Shown here piece after piece: positions 44,100 through 51,500 of a stretch of DNA of 64,000 nucleotides (position 1 is the stretch's first letter; every line of letters starts with the position of its first letter). A program made the position numbers and the translations under genes. The notes under the pieces were generated by a model that was not told the DNA's origin, ran no database searches, and was given only the letters and a program-made list of their open reading frames with translations. The DNA is from Phocaeicola_A sp045647865 (GTDB lineage Bacteria; Bacteroidota; Bacteroidia; Bacteroidales; Bacteroidaceae): the NCBI GenBank assembly GCA_045647865.1, contig JAZRMW010000002.1, positions 62,001 through 126,000 of the forward strand, in the 5' to 3' direction.

Positions 44100-45620
44100 T
44101 CATTCTATCAGATTCAACATCTTGATGGTGGCCTTGATGGCTGCTTCCGTTTGGTCGGCATCGAGTCCTCGAGTACGGAGGGTTTTCCCTTCATGCTCCC
44201 ATGTGATGACCGTCTGTACAAAGGCATCCGTACGTCCACCGGGGGGGATGGTGACGGCATAGTTGGTCAGCATAGGGAAAGTACGTCCCAGTGTCTCCTT
44301 ATATATCTTGCGTAATGCGCGGACAAAGGCGTCATATTGTCCGTCTCCACTGGAATTCTGTTCGTATTCCTCGCCGTTGATTTCAATCTTCACTGTGGCC
44401 ATCGGTTTAAGTCCATAAGCCAGATTCACGAAGTAGCTCTTCAACTTCACGCGGTCCTCCTGGATATCATGTTTGAGCACATCGCTAATGATGTATGGAA
44501 GGTCCTCCTGCGTCACCAGTTCTTTTTTGTCCCCCAATTCAATGATGCGCTCCGTCACTTTTCGCATAGCTTCTTCCGAAAGTTCAAGTCCAAGGGACTC
44601 GAGGTTCTTTCGGATGTTGGCTTTTCCGCTCGACTTTCCGAGTGCATATTCGCGTTTACGGCCGAATCGTTCGGGTAGGAGGTCGTTTTGATACAGGTTG
44701 TTCTTGTTGTCCCCATCGGCATGTACACCGGCTACTTGGGTGAATACGTTTTCTCCGACAATGGGTTTGTTTGCCGGGATGCTGATGCCCGAGTACGACT
44801 CCACGATTCGGCTTACCTCATTAAGCCGGCTCTCGTCGATGCTCGTGAAGGCCTCGAAATGGTCTTTCAAAATGGCTTGCACACTGGAGATTGGGGCATT
44901 GCCACACCGTTCGCCAAGACCGTTCACGCTGGTGTGGATACCTTGGCATCCACTCAATACAGCGGCCAGCACATTGCTGATTGCCAGGTCGTAGTCGTTG
45001 TGTGCATGGAAGTCAAAACGGACATTGGGGTAGCGTTTCTTCATTTTCCGCATATATTCGATAACCTGCAATGGGTTAAGTATTCCCAATGTATCGGGCA
45101 ACATGAAGCGGCAGATTGGCAACGCCTTCAGTGCATCCATCATCTGGAAAACGTATTCGGGCGAATTCTTCATGCCGTTGCTCCAATCTTCGAGGTAGAG
45201 GTTCACGCTGATTCCTATTTCTATAGCCATATTTATGGTTTGGATAATATCGGCGATATGTTCTTCGGGATTCTTTTTCAACTGATGTGTGCAATGGCTC
45301 AGCGACCCCTTGGCCAAAAGATTCACTACACGGCCTCCTGCCTCTTTGATCCATCGTAATGACTCTCCACCATCTACGAATCCCAACACCTCCACCCGGT
45401 CAAGCATATTTTTCTTCGCCGCCCATTCACAAACCATCTTGACGGCCTCAAACTCTCCTTCTGAAACTCGTGCTGAGCCGACTTCTACACGGTCAACTTT
45501 CAGTTCCTCCAGCAACAGACGGGCAATCATCAGTTTCTCGTGCGGCACAAAACTCACCCCACTCGTTTGCTCCCCATCGCGCAGGGTGGTGTCCATGATT
45601 TCTATGTTACGCTTTTCCAT
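44100..45620 (-). CDS. Second isopropylmalate-synthase-like enzyme, candidate citramalate synthase
   Basis: ATG 45620 (MEKRNIEIMDTTLRDGEQTSG) is preferred over 45635. It overlaps the leuD end by 14 bp, so translation is probably coupled. The 506-residue protein has the HMGL-like TIM barrel with DTTLRDGEQ, DFHAHNDYDLAISN (metal-binding His pair) and NGLGERCGNAP, and a C-terminal LeuA-dimer regulatory domain from about 390. It differs strongly from LeuA at 48185, so the two are not recent duplicates. Members of this LeuA2 group may condense pyruvate (citramalate, for isoleucine) rather than 2-ketoisovalerate. The Ile-rich leader peptide of the operon supports a role in isoleucine supply, but this is inference. 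Confidence 0.85.
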   Translation of the reverse strand: MEKRNIEIMDTTLRDGEQTSGVSFVPHEKLMIARLLLEELKVDRVEVGSARVSEGEFEAVKMVCEWAAKKNMLDRVEVLGFVDGGESLRWIKEAGGRVVNLLAKGSLSHCTHQLKKNPEEHIADIIQTINMAIEIGISVNLYLEDWSNGMKNSPEYVFQMMDALKALPICRFMLPDTLGILNPLQVIEYMRKMKKRYPNVRFDFHAHNDYDLAISNVLAAVLSGCQGIHTSVNGLGERCGNAPISSVQAILKDHFEAFTSIDESRLNEVSRIVESYSGISIPANKPIVGENVFTQVAGVHADGDNKNNLYQNDLLPERFGRKREYALGKSSGKANIRKNLESLGLELSEEAMRKVTERIIELGDKKELVTQEDLPYIISDVLKHDIQEDRVKLKSYFVNLAYGLKPMATVKIEINGEEYEQNSSGDGQYDAFVRALRKIYKETLGRTFPMLTNYAVTIPPGGRTDAFVQTVITWEHEGKTLRTRGLDADQTEAAIKATIKMLNLIE

Positions 45621-46203
45621 GCTCGAATGTTTCAATCTTCTCTTTGTTGGCTACTAAAAAGTCAATGTCGTCCAATCCGTTTATCAGGCAATGTTTCTTG
45701 TATCCATTGATGTCAAAGTGTTCACTTCTTCCTGTAGATAAGTTTGTAACCGTTTGGTTGGGCAAATCCACTTTTACTTCTGTTTGGGGATTCTTCTGGA
45801 TGGTAGCAAACAGTTCGGCAAGGAAATCCTCGCTCACCACTACGGGGAGGACAAAATTGTTCAGTTCGTTGTTCTTGTGTATGTCTGCAAAGAAACTGCT
45901 GATGACCACTCTGAAACCGTATCCGGCAATGGCCCATGCCGCATGTTCGCGGCTACTTCCGCTTCCGAAATTCTTTCCTACCACCAATATTTCACCTTTG
46001 TACAAAGGATTGTTCAGTACAAAATCTTTGTTCGGTGTACCATCGGCATTGAATCTCCAATCTCGAAAAAGGTTATCACCAAAAAACTTTTCATCGCGCG
46101 TTGTCGCCTTCAGGAAGCGGGCTGGGATGATTTGGTCAGTGTCCACATTCTCCAATGGCAGAGGGATGCAGGTGCTCTGTATGATATTGAATTTCTGTTT
46201 CAT
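45607..46203 (-). CDS. leuD: 3-isopropylmalate dehydratase small subunit
   Basis: LeuD is the swivelling-domain subunit of isopropylmalate isomerase. The 198-residue protein has PLPLENVDTDQIIPARFLK at the start, VVGKNFGSGSSREHAAWAI (substrate-binding Ser/Arg loop) and VISSFFADIHKNNELNN. The length is typical. It lies 52 bp after leuC and overlaps the following leuA2 by 14 bp. Confidence 0.97.
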   Translation of the reverse strand: MKQKFNIIQSTCIPLPLENVDTDQIIPARFLKATTRDEKFFGDNLFRDWRFNADGTPNKDFVLNNPLYKGEILVVGKNFGSGSSREHAAWAIAGYGFRVVISSFFADIHKNNELNNFVLPVVVSEDFLAELFATIQKNPQTEVKVDLPNQTVTNLSTGRSEHFDINGYKKHCLINGLDDIDFLVANKEKIETFEHGKA

Positions 46204-46255
46204 TTTTTTCTTGATTTAATGAGTCTTATTAGTCTAATTGGTCTAATATGACTAA

Positions 46256-47743
46256 TTATAGACTTAATGGGGAATTTTGCATCAACTCTCTTGGGTCAGT
46301 AATCACTCCCGTCACCGCGCAAGCAGCGGCCGTCAAGGGTGAAGCAAGTATGGTACGTGAGCCAGGGCCTTGACGTCCTTCAAAATTGCGGTTGCTCGTT
46401 GATACGGCATATTTTCCTGCGGGCACTTTGTCGTCGTTCATGGCCAAGCAGGCCGAACATCCCGGTTGACGGATAACAAAACCCGCTTCTTCCAAAACTT
46501 TGTCCAAACCCTCTTCGCGGATTTGTGCATCCACCATCCACGAGCCGGGCACGAGCCATGCCACCACATTGTCAGCCTTTTTCCTTCCTTTTACAATAGA
46601 GGCAAACGCGCGGAAATCCTCGATGCGTCCGTTGGTGCAAGCACCTAAAAAGACGTAATCAATCTTCTTTCCCAAGAGTTGTTCGCCTGCTTCGAATCCC
46701 ATGTATTCAAGCGACTTCTTGAACGAGGCGCTTCCAGCCTCATCTATGCTCTCAAGTGTAGGAATGCTCTCGGTAACACCCATTCCCATGCCGGGATTAG
46801 TGCCATAGGTAATCATTGGCTCAATCTCTTCGGCGCGGAAGGTCAGTTCTTTGTCAAACACCGCATCGTCATCGCTCTTCAAGGTTTTCCAATAAGCCAT
46901 GGCTTTGTCCCACGCTTCGCCCTTCGGAGCGTATTCTCTGCCTTTTATATAGGCAAAGGTCACTTCGTCGGGTGCAATGAATCCACCGCGTGCACCCATT
47001 TCGATGGAGAGGTTGCACAATGTCAGGCGACCTTCCATGCTGAGGTTGCGCACCGCCTCGCCCGCATATTCGATGAAGTATCCCGTGGCCCCGCTCGTGG
47101 TCAGTTTCGACATCAGGTAGAGGGCCATATCCTTGGCCGTCACTCCTTGGGCGAGTGTTCCTTCCACATTGATACGCATCGACTTCGGCTTTTGTTGGAG
47201 GATACATTGCGAAGCCAGTACCATCTCCACTTCCGAGGTGCCGATGCCAAAGGCTACCGCTCCCATAGCTCCGTGTGTAGATGTATGCGAGTCTCCGCAT
47301 ACGATGGTCATTCCCGGCAGGCTCAAACCTCTTTCCGGTCCTACTACGTGGATGATGCCGTTTCGTTTGTCCATCATGCCGAAGTGTGTCAATCCGAACT
47401 CTTTGGCATTTCGCTCCAACGTATCCACTTGAGCCTTGCTTACGGGGTCTTCGATTGGTTTGTCCTGATCGTGCGTGGGTGTGTTATGGTCGGGCATACA
47501 GAATATCTGGCCTGGGCGAAAGCACTTCAATCCTCTTTCCCTCATGCCGGCAAATGCCTGTGGGCTTGTCACTTCATGGCAATAGAGTCTGTCGATGTAG
47601 AGTTGTGTAGGACCATCAGGAACACATAGAACGATATGGCTGTTCCAGATTTTATCAAATAAGCAGACCCCCTCTGCCCTTTGGGCATCTCCCCCTCTAT
47701 GGGGAGAACCATCCGGAGTCTTTGTATTCATTTCTTTATTCAT
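46256..47743 (-). CDS. leuC: 3-isopropylmalate dehydratase large subunit with repeat-derived N-terminus
   Basis: LeuC is the aconitase-type iron-sulfur subunit. The conserved protein begins at CLFDKIWNSHIV (residue 27). The cluster-binding cysteines are in FLGACTNGRIEDF and GCSACLAMN, with CGDSHTSTHGAMGA and the PDHNTPT motif upstream. The first 26 residues (MNKEMNTKTPDGSPHRGGDA...) are not LeuC sequence: residues 10-26 are encoded by the left 53-nt inverted repeat of the DUF559 cassette, which has displaced the original start. ATG 47743 overlaps the DUF559 stop as TAATG; a second in-frame ATG lies four codons later. No start codon is available inside the repeat in this frame. The rest has normal length and intact motifs, so the enzyme should work. 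Confidence 0.95.
   Translation of the reverse strand: MNKEMNTKTPDGSPHRGGDAQRAEGVCLFDKIWNSHIVLCVPDGPTQLYIDRLYCHEVTSPQAFAGMRERGLKCFRPGQIFCMPDHNTPTHDQDKPIEDPVSKAQVDTLERNAKEFGLTHFGMMDKRNGIIHVVGPERGLSLPGMTIVCGDSHTSTHGAMGAVAFGIGTSEVEMVLASQCILQQKPKSMRINVEGTLAQGVTAKDMALYLMSKLTTSGATGYFIEYAGEAVRNLSMEGRLTLCNLSIEMGARGGFIAPDEVTFAYIKGREYAPKGEAWDKAMAYWKTLKSDDDAVFDKELTFRAEEIEPMITYGTNPGMGMGVTESIPTLESIDEAGSASFKKSLEYMGFEAGEQLLGKKIDYVFLGACTNGRIEDFRAFASIVKGRKKADNVVAWLVPGSWMVDAQIREEGLDKVLEEAGFVIRQPGCSACLAMNDDKVPAGKYAVSTSNRNFEGRQGPGSRTILASPLTAAACAVTGVITDPRELMQNSPLSL
47665..47717. repeat. Left 53-nt terminal inverted repeat of the DUF559 cassette
   Basis: It is the reverse complement of 48132-48184 with one mismatch over 53 nt. 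It contains two internal hairpins: TGCCC-TTT-GGGCA and TCTCCCC...GGGGAGA. It is far more GC-rich than its surroundings and is translated as LeuC residues 10-26. Confidence 0.93.
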
Positions 47744-48123
47744 TATAATGTGGATTTTATTATTTTTATTACTTTTCCTATATCATTTATCACTTCTTCG
47801 TTGGTAAAACGCAATACACGAAAACCAAAACGTTCAAGTTCTTCTGTCCTATAAGCGTCAGACTCCATTTGGTTGTCTGTAAAATGATAAGCCCCGTCCA
47901 CTTCTATAATTAGTCTCTTCTCCAAACATACAAAATCGGCAATAAAATCATAAATGATATGTTGTCGTTTAAACTTTACTCCAAGTGTTGCTCCACGCAA
48001 CTGTTGCCATAAGCATTTTTCTGCATTGGTTTGATTATTCCTATTTTCGCGGGCAAATGCTTTTAACAAGTCATAGCGGTCAGAACTGGCAGTTTGAAAA
48101 TCACGTATCATACTAATTGTCAT
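47743..48123 (-). CDS. DUF559 / Vsr-like PD-(D/E)xK endonuclease-domain protein
   Basis: ATG 48123 gives 126 residues; ATG 48111 is an alternative, and the frame is also open upstream through the repeat arm. The text follows DUF559 closely: NQTNAEKCLWQQLRG, GVKFKRQHIIYDFIADFVC, RLIIEVDGAYH, then D-x-x-R-T-E-E-L-E-R-FGFRVLRFTNEEV. Asp in YDFIADF and Glu-x-Asp in IEVDG are the likely metal ligands of a Vsr-like nuclease fold. Its activity is unknown. It lies between terminal repeats, 61 bp after leuA, and its TAA overlaps the leuC ATG by one base, so ribosomes finishing it can restart on leuC. Confidence 0.88.
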   Translation of the reverse strand: MTISMIRDFQTASSDRYDLLKAFARENRNNQTNAEKCLWQQLRGATLGVKFKRQHIIYDFIADFVCLEKRLIIEVDGAYHFTDNQMESDAYRTEELERFGFRVLRFTNEEVINDIGKVIKIIKSTL

Positions 48124-48131
48124 GGACAATG

Positions 48132-48184
48132 TCCGGATGGGTCTCCCCATAGAGGGGGAGATGCCCAAAGGGCAGAGGGGGTCT
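48132..48184. repeat. Right 53-nt terminal inverted repeat of the DUF559 cassette
   Basis: It is the inverted copy of 47665-47717 with a single mismatch. It directly abuts the leuA stop codon and lies 8 bp before the chosen DUF559 start. Confidence 0.93.
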
Positions 48185-49678
48185 TCACTTAAACTTATTT
48201 ATACAATCAATATAAGCTTCCACCGAAGCAGCGATGATGTCCGTATTGGCACCGAATCCGTAGTAGATGTGGCCATCGTACTCCACCTGCATGTGCACCT
48301 TTCCCATGTCGTCGCTTCCCTTGCTGATAGCCTGGATGGTGAACTCCTTCAGAATCATGTGGCGGTCGATGATTTTCTTCAAAGCCTTGATGGCCGCATC
48401 CACCGGGCCGTTTCCGCTGGCACAGGCTTCGAACTTCTCTCCACAGATGCTGATACCGAGGCTGGCTACCGATTGTACACCCACACCACTGGTCACTTGC
48501 AGAAACTCCAGCTTGATGCGATGGTTTTCCGTACGGTCAGCACCGGCCAGGAGCATGATGTCGTCGTCGTTGATATCCTTTTTCTTGTCGGCCAACTTGA
48601 GGAATTCATCATACACCTTGTCCAACTTCTCCTGTTCGAGGTCGATGCCAAGAGCGTGAAGGCGGTTCTTCAGAGCGGCACGTCCCGAGCGGGCGGTCAG
48701 CACGATGCTGTTGTCATCGATACCCACATCCTTCGGGTCGATGATTTCGTAGGTCTGTACATTCTTCAGTACCCCATCCTGATGGATACCAGATGAATGA
48801 GCAAAGGCATTGCGTCCCACGATGGCTTTGTTGGGTTGCACGGGCATGTTCATCAGTGAACTTACGAGTCGGCTCGTGGGGTAAATCTTCTGTGTATTGA
48901 TGTTTGTCTCGATGTCGATGTCTTTGTGGCACTTGATGATCATGGCAATCTCTTCGAGCGAAGTGTTTCCCGCCCGTTCGCCGATACCGTTGATTGTCAC
49001 TTCTACCTGGCGGGCACCGTTGAGTATGCCCTCCATGGTATTGGCCGTGGCCATGCCCAAGTCGTTGTGGCAATGGGTAGAGATGATGGCTTTATGAATG
49101 CCATCCACGTGCTCCATCAAATACTTGATTTTTGCGCCATATTCATCGGGCAAGCAATACCCCGTGGTATCAGGAATATTGACCACCGATGCACCTGCTT
49201 TGATGACCGCCTCGATGACGCGAGCTAAGTATTCATTCTCCGTGCGTCCGGCATCCTCGGCATAAAACTCCACCTCGTCCACATAGCGACGGGCATATTT
49301 CACGGCCGCTACGGCGCGTTCGATAATCTCTTCGCGGTTCGAGTTGAACTTGTACTTGATGTGTGCGTCGCTTGTGCCGATACCCGTGTGGATGCGCTTG
49401 TGTTTAGCATATTTCAAGGCTTCGGCTGCTATGTCGATATCGCGCTCAACGGCACGTGTCAAAGCACAGATGGTGGGCCATGTCACGGCCTTCGAAATCT
49501 CTATCACTGAGTTGAAGTCACCGGGGCTTGATACAGGAAAACCGGCTTCGATGATATCCACGCCCAATAACTCCAATTGCTTGGCTACCTGAATCTTCTC
49601 TACGGTGTTCAATTGGCATCCGGGGACCTGTTCACCATCTCTCAGTGTCGTGTCGAAAATGAATAATCTGTCGCTCAT
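48185..49678 (-). CDS. leuA: 2-isopropylmalate synthase
   Basis: LeuA condenses 2-ketoisovalerate with acetyl-CoA, the committed and feedback-regulated step of leucine synthesis. The 497-residue protein has DTTLRDGEQVPG at the start, GFPVSSPGDF, STHCHNDLGMATAN with the metal-binding His pair, and INGIGERAGNTSLEE. The C-terminal LeuA dimer domain (about 375-497) includes SGNGPVDAAI, which forms the leucine regulatory site. It starts at ATG 49678, 54 bp after the attenuator T run, and is the first structural gene of the operon. Confidence 0.97.
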   Translation of the reverse strand: MSDRLFIFDTTLRDGEQVPGCQLNTVEKIQVAKQLELLGVDIIEAGFPVSSPGDFNSVIEISKAVTWPTICALTRAVERDIDIAAEALKYAKHKRIHTGIGTSDAHIKYKFNSNREEIIERAVAAVKYARRYVDEVEFYAEDAGRTENEYLARVIEAVIKAGASVVNIPDTTGYCLPDEYGAKIKYLMEHVDGIHKAIISTHCHNDLGMATANTMEGILNGARQVEVTINGIGERAGNTSLEEIAMIIKCHKDIDIETNINTQKIYPTSRLVSSLMNMPVQPNKAIVGRNAFAHSSGIHQDGVLKNVQTYEIIDPKDVGIDDNSIVLTARSGRAALKNRLHALGIDLEQEKLDKVYDEFLKLADKKKDINDDDIMLLAGADRTENHRIKLEFLQVTSGVGVQSVASLGISICGEKFEACASGNGPVDAAIKALKKIIDRHMILKEFTIQAISKGSDDMGKVHMQVEYDGHIYYGFGANTDIIAASVEAYIDCINKFK

Positions 49679-49731
49679 TTGTCTATACTTTATTTTTCTT
49701 AGGTTTGAAAAAACTTTTTTCTCTGTTGGGT

Positions 49732-49766
49732 AAAAAAAAACCTTTCACACGGGGAAGTGAGAAAGG
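49732..49766 (-). terminator. Attenuator terminator of the leucine operon
   Basis: On the minus strand CCTTTCTCAC (49757-49766) pairs with GTGTGAAAGG (49741-49750, one mismatch), followed by nine T. Its CTCACTTCCC part (49752-49761) is perfectly complementary to GGGAAGTGAG (49826-49835) inside the leader peptide gene, which forms the antiterminator. Confidence 0.9.
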
Positions 49767-49807
49767 CTTTTCTTTTTTGTTCTTGTATCTTGTACCAAAC
49801 CTCGGGT

Positions 49808-49897
49808 TCAACATAACGCATAGCACTCACTTCCCACTATGTTACTTAGTAGAATAATAATGCTTAGCAAGTTAATTATGTTGAATGTTTGGTTCAT
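49808..49897 (-). CDS. Leucine/isoleucine operon leader peptide (29 aa)
   Basis: ATG 49897 to TGA 49808 encodes 29 residues with the core IINLLSIIILLSNIV; in all 6 Ile, 5 Leu and 1 Val. This is the signature of a branched-chain amino acid attenuator. The GTG-GGA-AGT-GAG codons right after the Ile/Leu run form the antiterminator strand. A ribosome stalled on Ile or Leu codons would leave that strand free and prevent the terminator; a ribosome reaching the stop would cover it. A further pairing, TTCAACATAA near the leader start with TTATGTTGAA at its stop, could act as a pause or protector hairpin. The peptide itself is expected to have no other function. Confidence 0.88.
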   Translation of the reverse strand: MNQTFNIINLLSIIILLSNIVGSECYALC

Positions 49898-49930
49898 TAT
49901 CTTTTCTTTGTTTTTTTGTTTTCAACGGTG

Positions 49931-49960
49931 CAAAGGTAGAGATTATTTTCGAACGGCAAA
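49931..49960 (-). promoter_or_regulatory. Leucine operon promoter
   Basis: On the minus strand TTTG (49957-49960), 18 bp, TACCTTTG (49931-49938). It sets the transcript start about 27 nt before the leader peptide ATG. Confidence 0.8.
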
Positions 49961-49998
49961 AGAAAAATGTCAGTTTCTTCAATAAAAAACTGACATTT
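49957..49998 (-). terminator. Terminator after the SGNH esterase gene
   Basis: On the minus strand AAATGTCAGTTT pairs with AAACTGACATTT (49987-49998 with 49965-49976), followed by a T-rich run. Its end overlaps the -33 box of the leucine promoter. Confidence 0.8.
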
Positions 49999-50034
49999 TA
50001 TAAGATTTTATTTTAAAAGAGGGGATTTTTGTCT

Positions 50035-51480
50035 TTATTCGGCTTTGGCATGAAAGGGGCAAGCAGGCAATCCCTCACCATTTACCAGGTTGGGCATGGC
50101 CACTTCATCCCACGCGAAGCGTACACTTCCCGAAGGGTCAAGACGATCGTGCATTAGGATAACGGTGTTTCCTTCGATAGCGGCTTCTTGAGGTTTGCTA
50201 TAGCGTCCGTTATTCAGCTTCACCGTGAACCAGTCGGGGGCTTTTCCGTCCGTAGTTTTCAATCCGCCGTGGGTGTGGTCAAATTCGATAATGACTTTCT
50301 TTCCATCCACCCTTATACCCTTATATATAGGGCCGCTATAGACTATGTCGGTCCTTCCATAATCCTTGGCCAAAGCCAATCGGGCCAGGCGCTCACCTAC
50401 AATCCATTTGTACGAGGGGTGAATGTCCTTCACATTGTCCACCAAATCGGTTGTCACCACCATACCCGTGTGAGGAATCTGCAGGCAGGCCGTCTGCTCT
50501 TCCCAGAAGCATGGCAATGCATCCCATGCCTTAGCCACAAGGTCGCCCCGACGGGCTGAGTAGGCATAAGGAGAAATCTGAACATAATAGAATGGCAATG
50601 TCTCATCTCCCCAAGCCTTGCGCCAACTCTCCACCAACACTCTCTTCTTTTCGTAATAATTGTCCGTAGGACCTAAGTCTATAAGGTTGGATTCACCCTG
50701 ATACCACAAGAAACCGCGCAAAGTGAAGGGCACCATAGGAGCCACCATCTTGTCATAACGTTCGCCTATGCGGTGTCCGTCAATTTTATGTCCGTCAATT
50801 TTTTCTTTGAAGAGGGGCGATTCGGCATATGCCTCTTCCGAAGTCCATGTCTCAATGCGTGTCCCTCCCCATGAGGTAGAAATAATGCCCACGGGCACGT
50901 CCAACTCTTCCACCAGCCTTTTGGCGAAGAAATATCCGGCGGCCGACATCGGGGCCAACGACTCTTGGCTCAGTGTCTGCCATCCGTTGGAGGGGAGCGT
51001 GTCGCTCTTCAAGTCTTTCTTCACGTACATCAGTCGGATGATGGGGCTATTGGCCTTTTCATACTCTTCTTTCAGCCGGTTGGGGTTTCCCTTCTTGGCC
51101 TTGGCATACTTCGGGTGGTTGTTCATCGAGTACTCCATATTTGATTGTCCCGAGGCCAGCCACACCTCACCTATCAGAATATTCTTCAGGCGGATGGTGT
51201 TCTTCTTGCCACGAATGGTCATCTGTTGCGGTTTGTGCGTGGCCGTCATTTCATCCAGTTGCACACACCATTTCCCCTCAGCATCGGCCACCGCCTTCTT
51301 CGTTTGCCGCTGGAATCTCACTGTCACCTGTTCACCGGGAGCCGCTTCGCCCCAAATGTTCACCTTCTTGCCCTGTTGCAACACCATGTTGTCACCGATG
51401 ACTTTCGGTAATGTCACTTGCGCCATTATCGCCAAAGGCAAAAGCGCCAAGCATAAGATGGATAAAAATATTTTTCTCAT
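50035..51480 (-). CDS. Secreted SGNH sialate/rhamnogalacturonan O-acetylesterase-like enzyme
   Basis: The 481-residue protein has a signal peptide (cleavage near IMAQ) and the layout of sialate-O-acetylesterase family enzymes: an N-terminal beta domain (about 22-100), LASGQSNMEYS with nucleophile Ser-113, the GTRIETWTSEEAY block, FLWYQGESN, and DIHPSYKWIVGERLA with the catalytic Asp and His. It removes acetyl groups from sugars. The upstream partner, 20 bp away, is a PL11 rhamnogalacturonan lyase. Acetylated rhamnogalacturonan I is therefore the likely substrate, rather than sialic acid. Confidence 0.87.
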   Translation of the reverse strand: MRKIFLSILCLALLPLAIMAQVTLPKVIGDNMVLQQGKKVNIWGEAAPGEQVTVRFQRQTKKAVADAEGKWCVQLDEMTATHKPQQMTIRGKKNTIRLKNILIGEVWLASGQSNMEYSMNNHPKYAKAKKGNPNRLKEEYEKANSPIIRLMYVKKDLKSDTLPSNGWQTLSQESLAPMSAAGYFFAKRLVEELDVPVGIISTSWGGTRIETWTSEEAYAESPLFKEKIDGHKIDGHRIGERYDKMVAPMVPFTLRGFLWYQGESNLIDLGPTDNYYEKKRVLVESWRKAWGDETLPFYYVQISPYAYSARRGDLVAKAWDALPCFWEEQTACLQIPHTGMVVTTDLVDNVKDIHPSYKWIVGERLARLALAKDYGRTDIVYSGPIYKGIRVDGKKVIIEFDHTHGGLKTTDGKAPDWFTVKLNNGRYSKPQEAAIEGNTVILMHDRLDPSGSVRFAWDEVAMPNLVNGEGLPACPFHAKAE

Positions 51481-51500
51481 AGTTCTTATATAATGATTGT

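Larger units (their letters stand above)
47665..48184 (-). mobile_element. 520-bp inverted-repeat cassette carrying a DUF559 endonuclease gene inside the leucine operon
   Basis: The unit consists of two 53-nt inverted repeats around one endonuclease gene. The right repeat abuts the leuA stop codon (TGA at 48185-48187) and the left repeat runs into the leuC coding frame. It contains no transposase or integrase. I infer a mobile or once-mobile unit from the paired repeats, the GC-rich palindromic repeat structure and the insertion between two normally adjacent genes. Confidence 0.75.

Noticed and set aside
46679..47629. 316-codon plus-strand open frame
   Set aside because: It is fully antisense to leuC, whose motifs are intact; the protein text is His/Ser/Arg-rich without domains.
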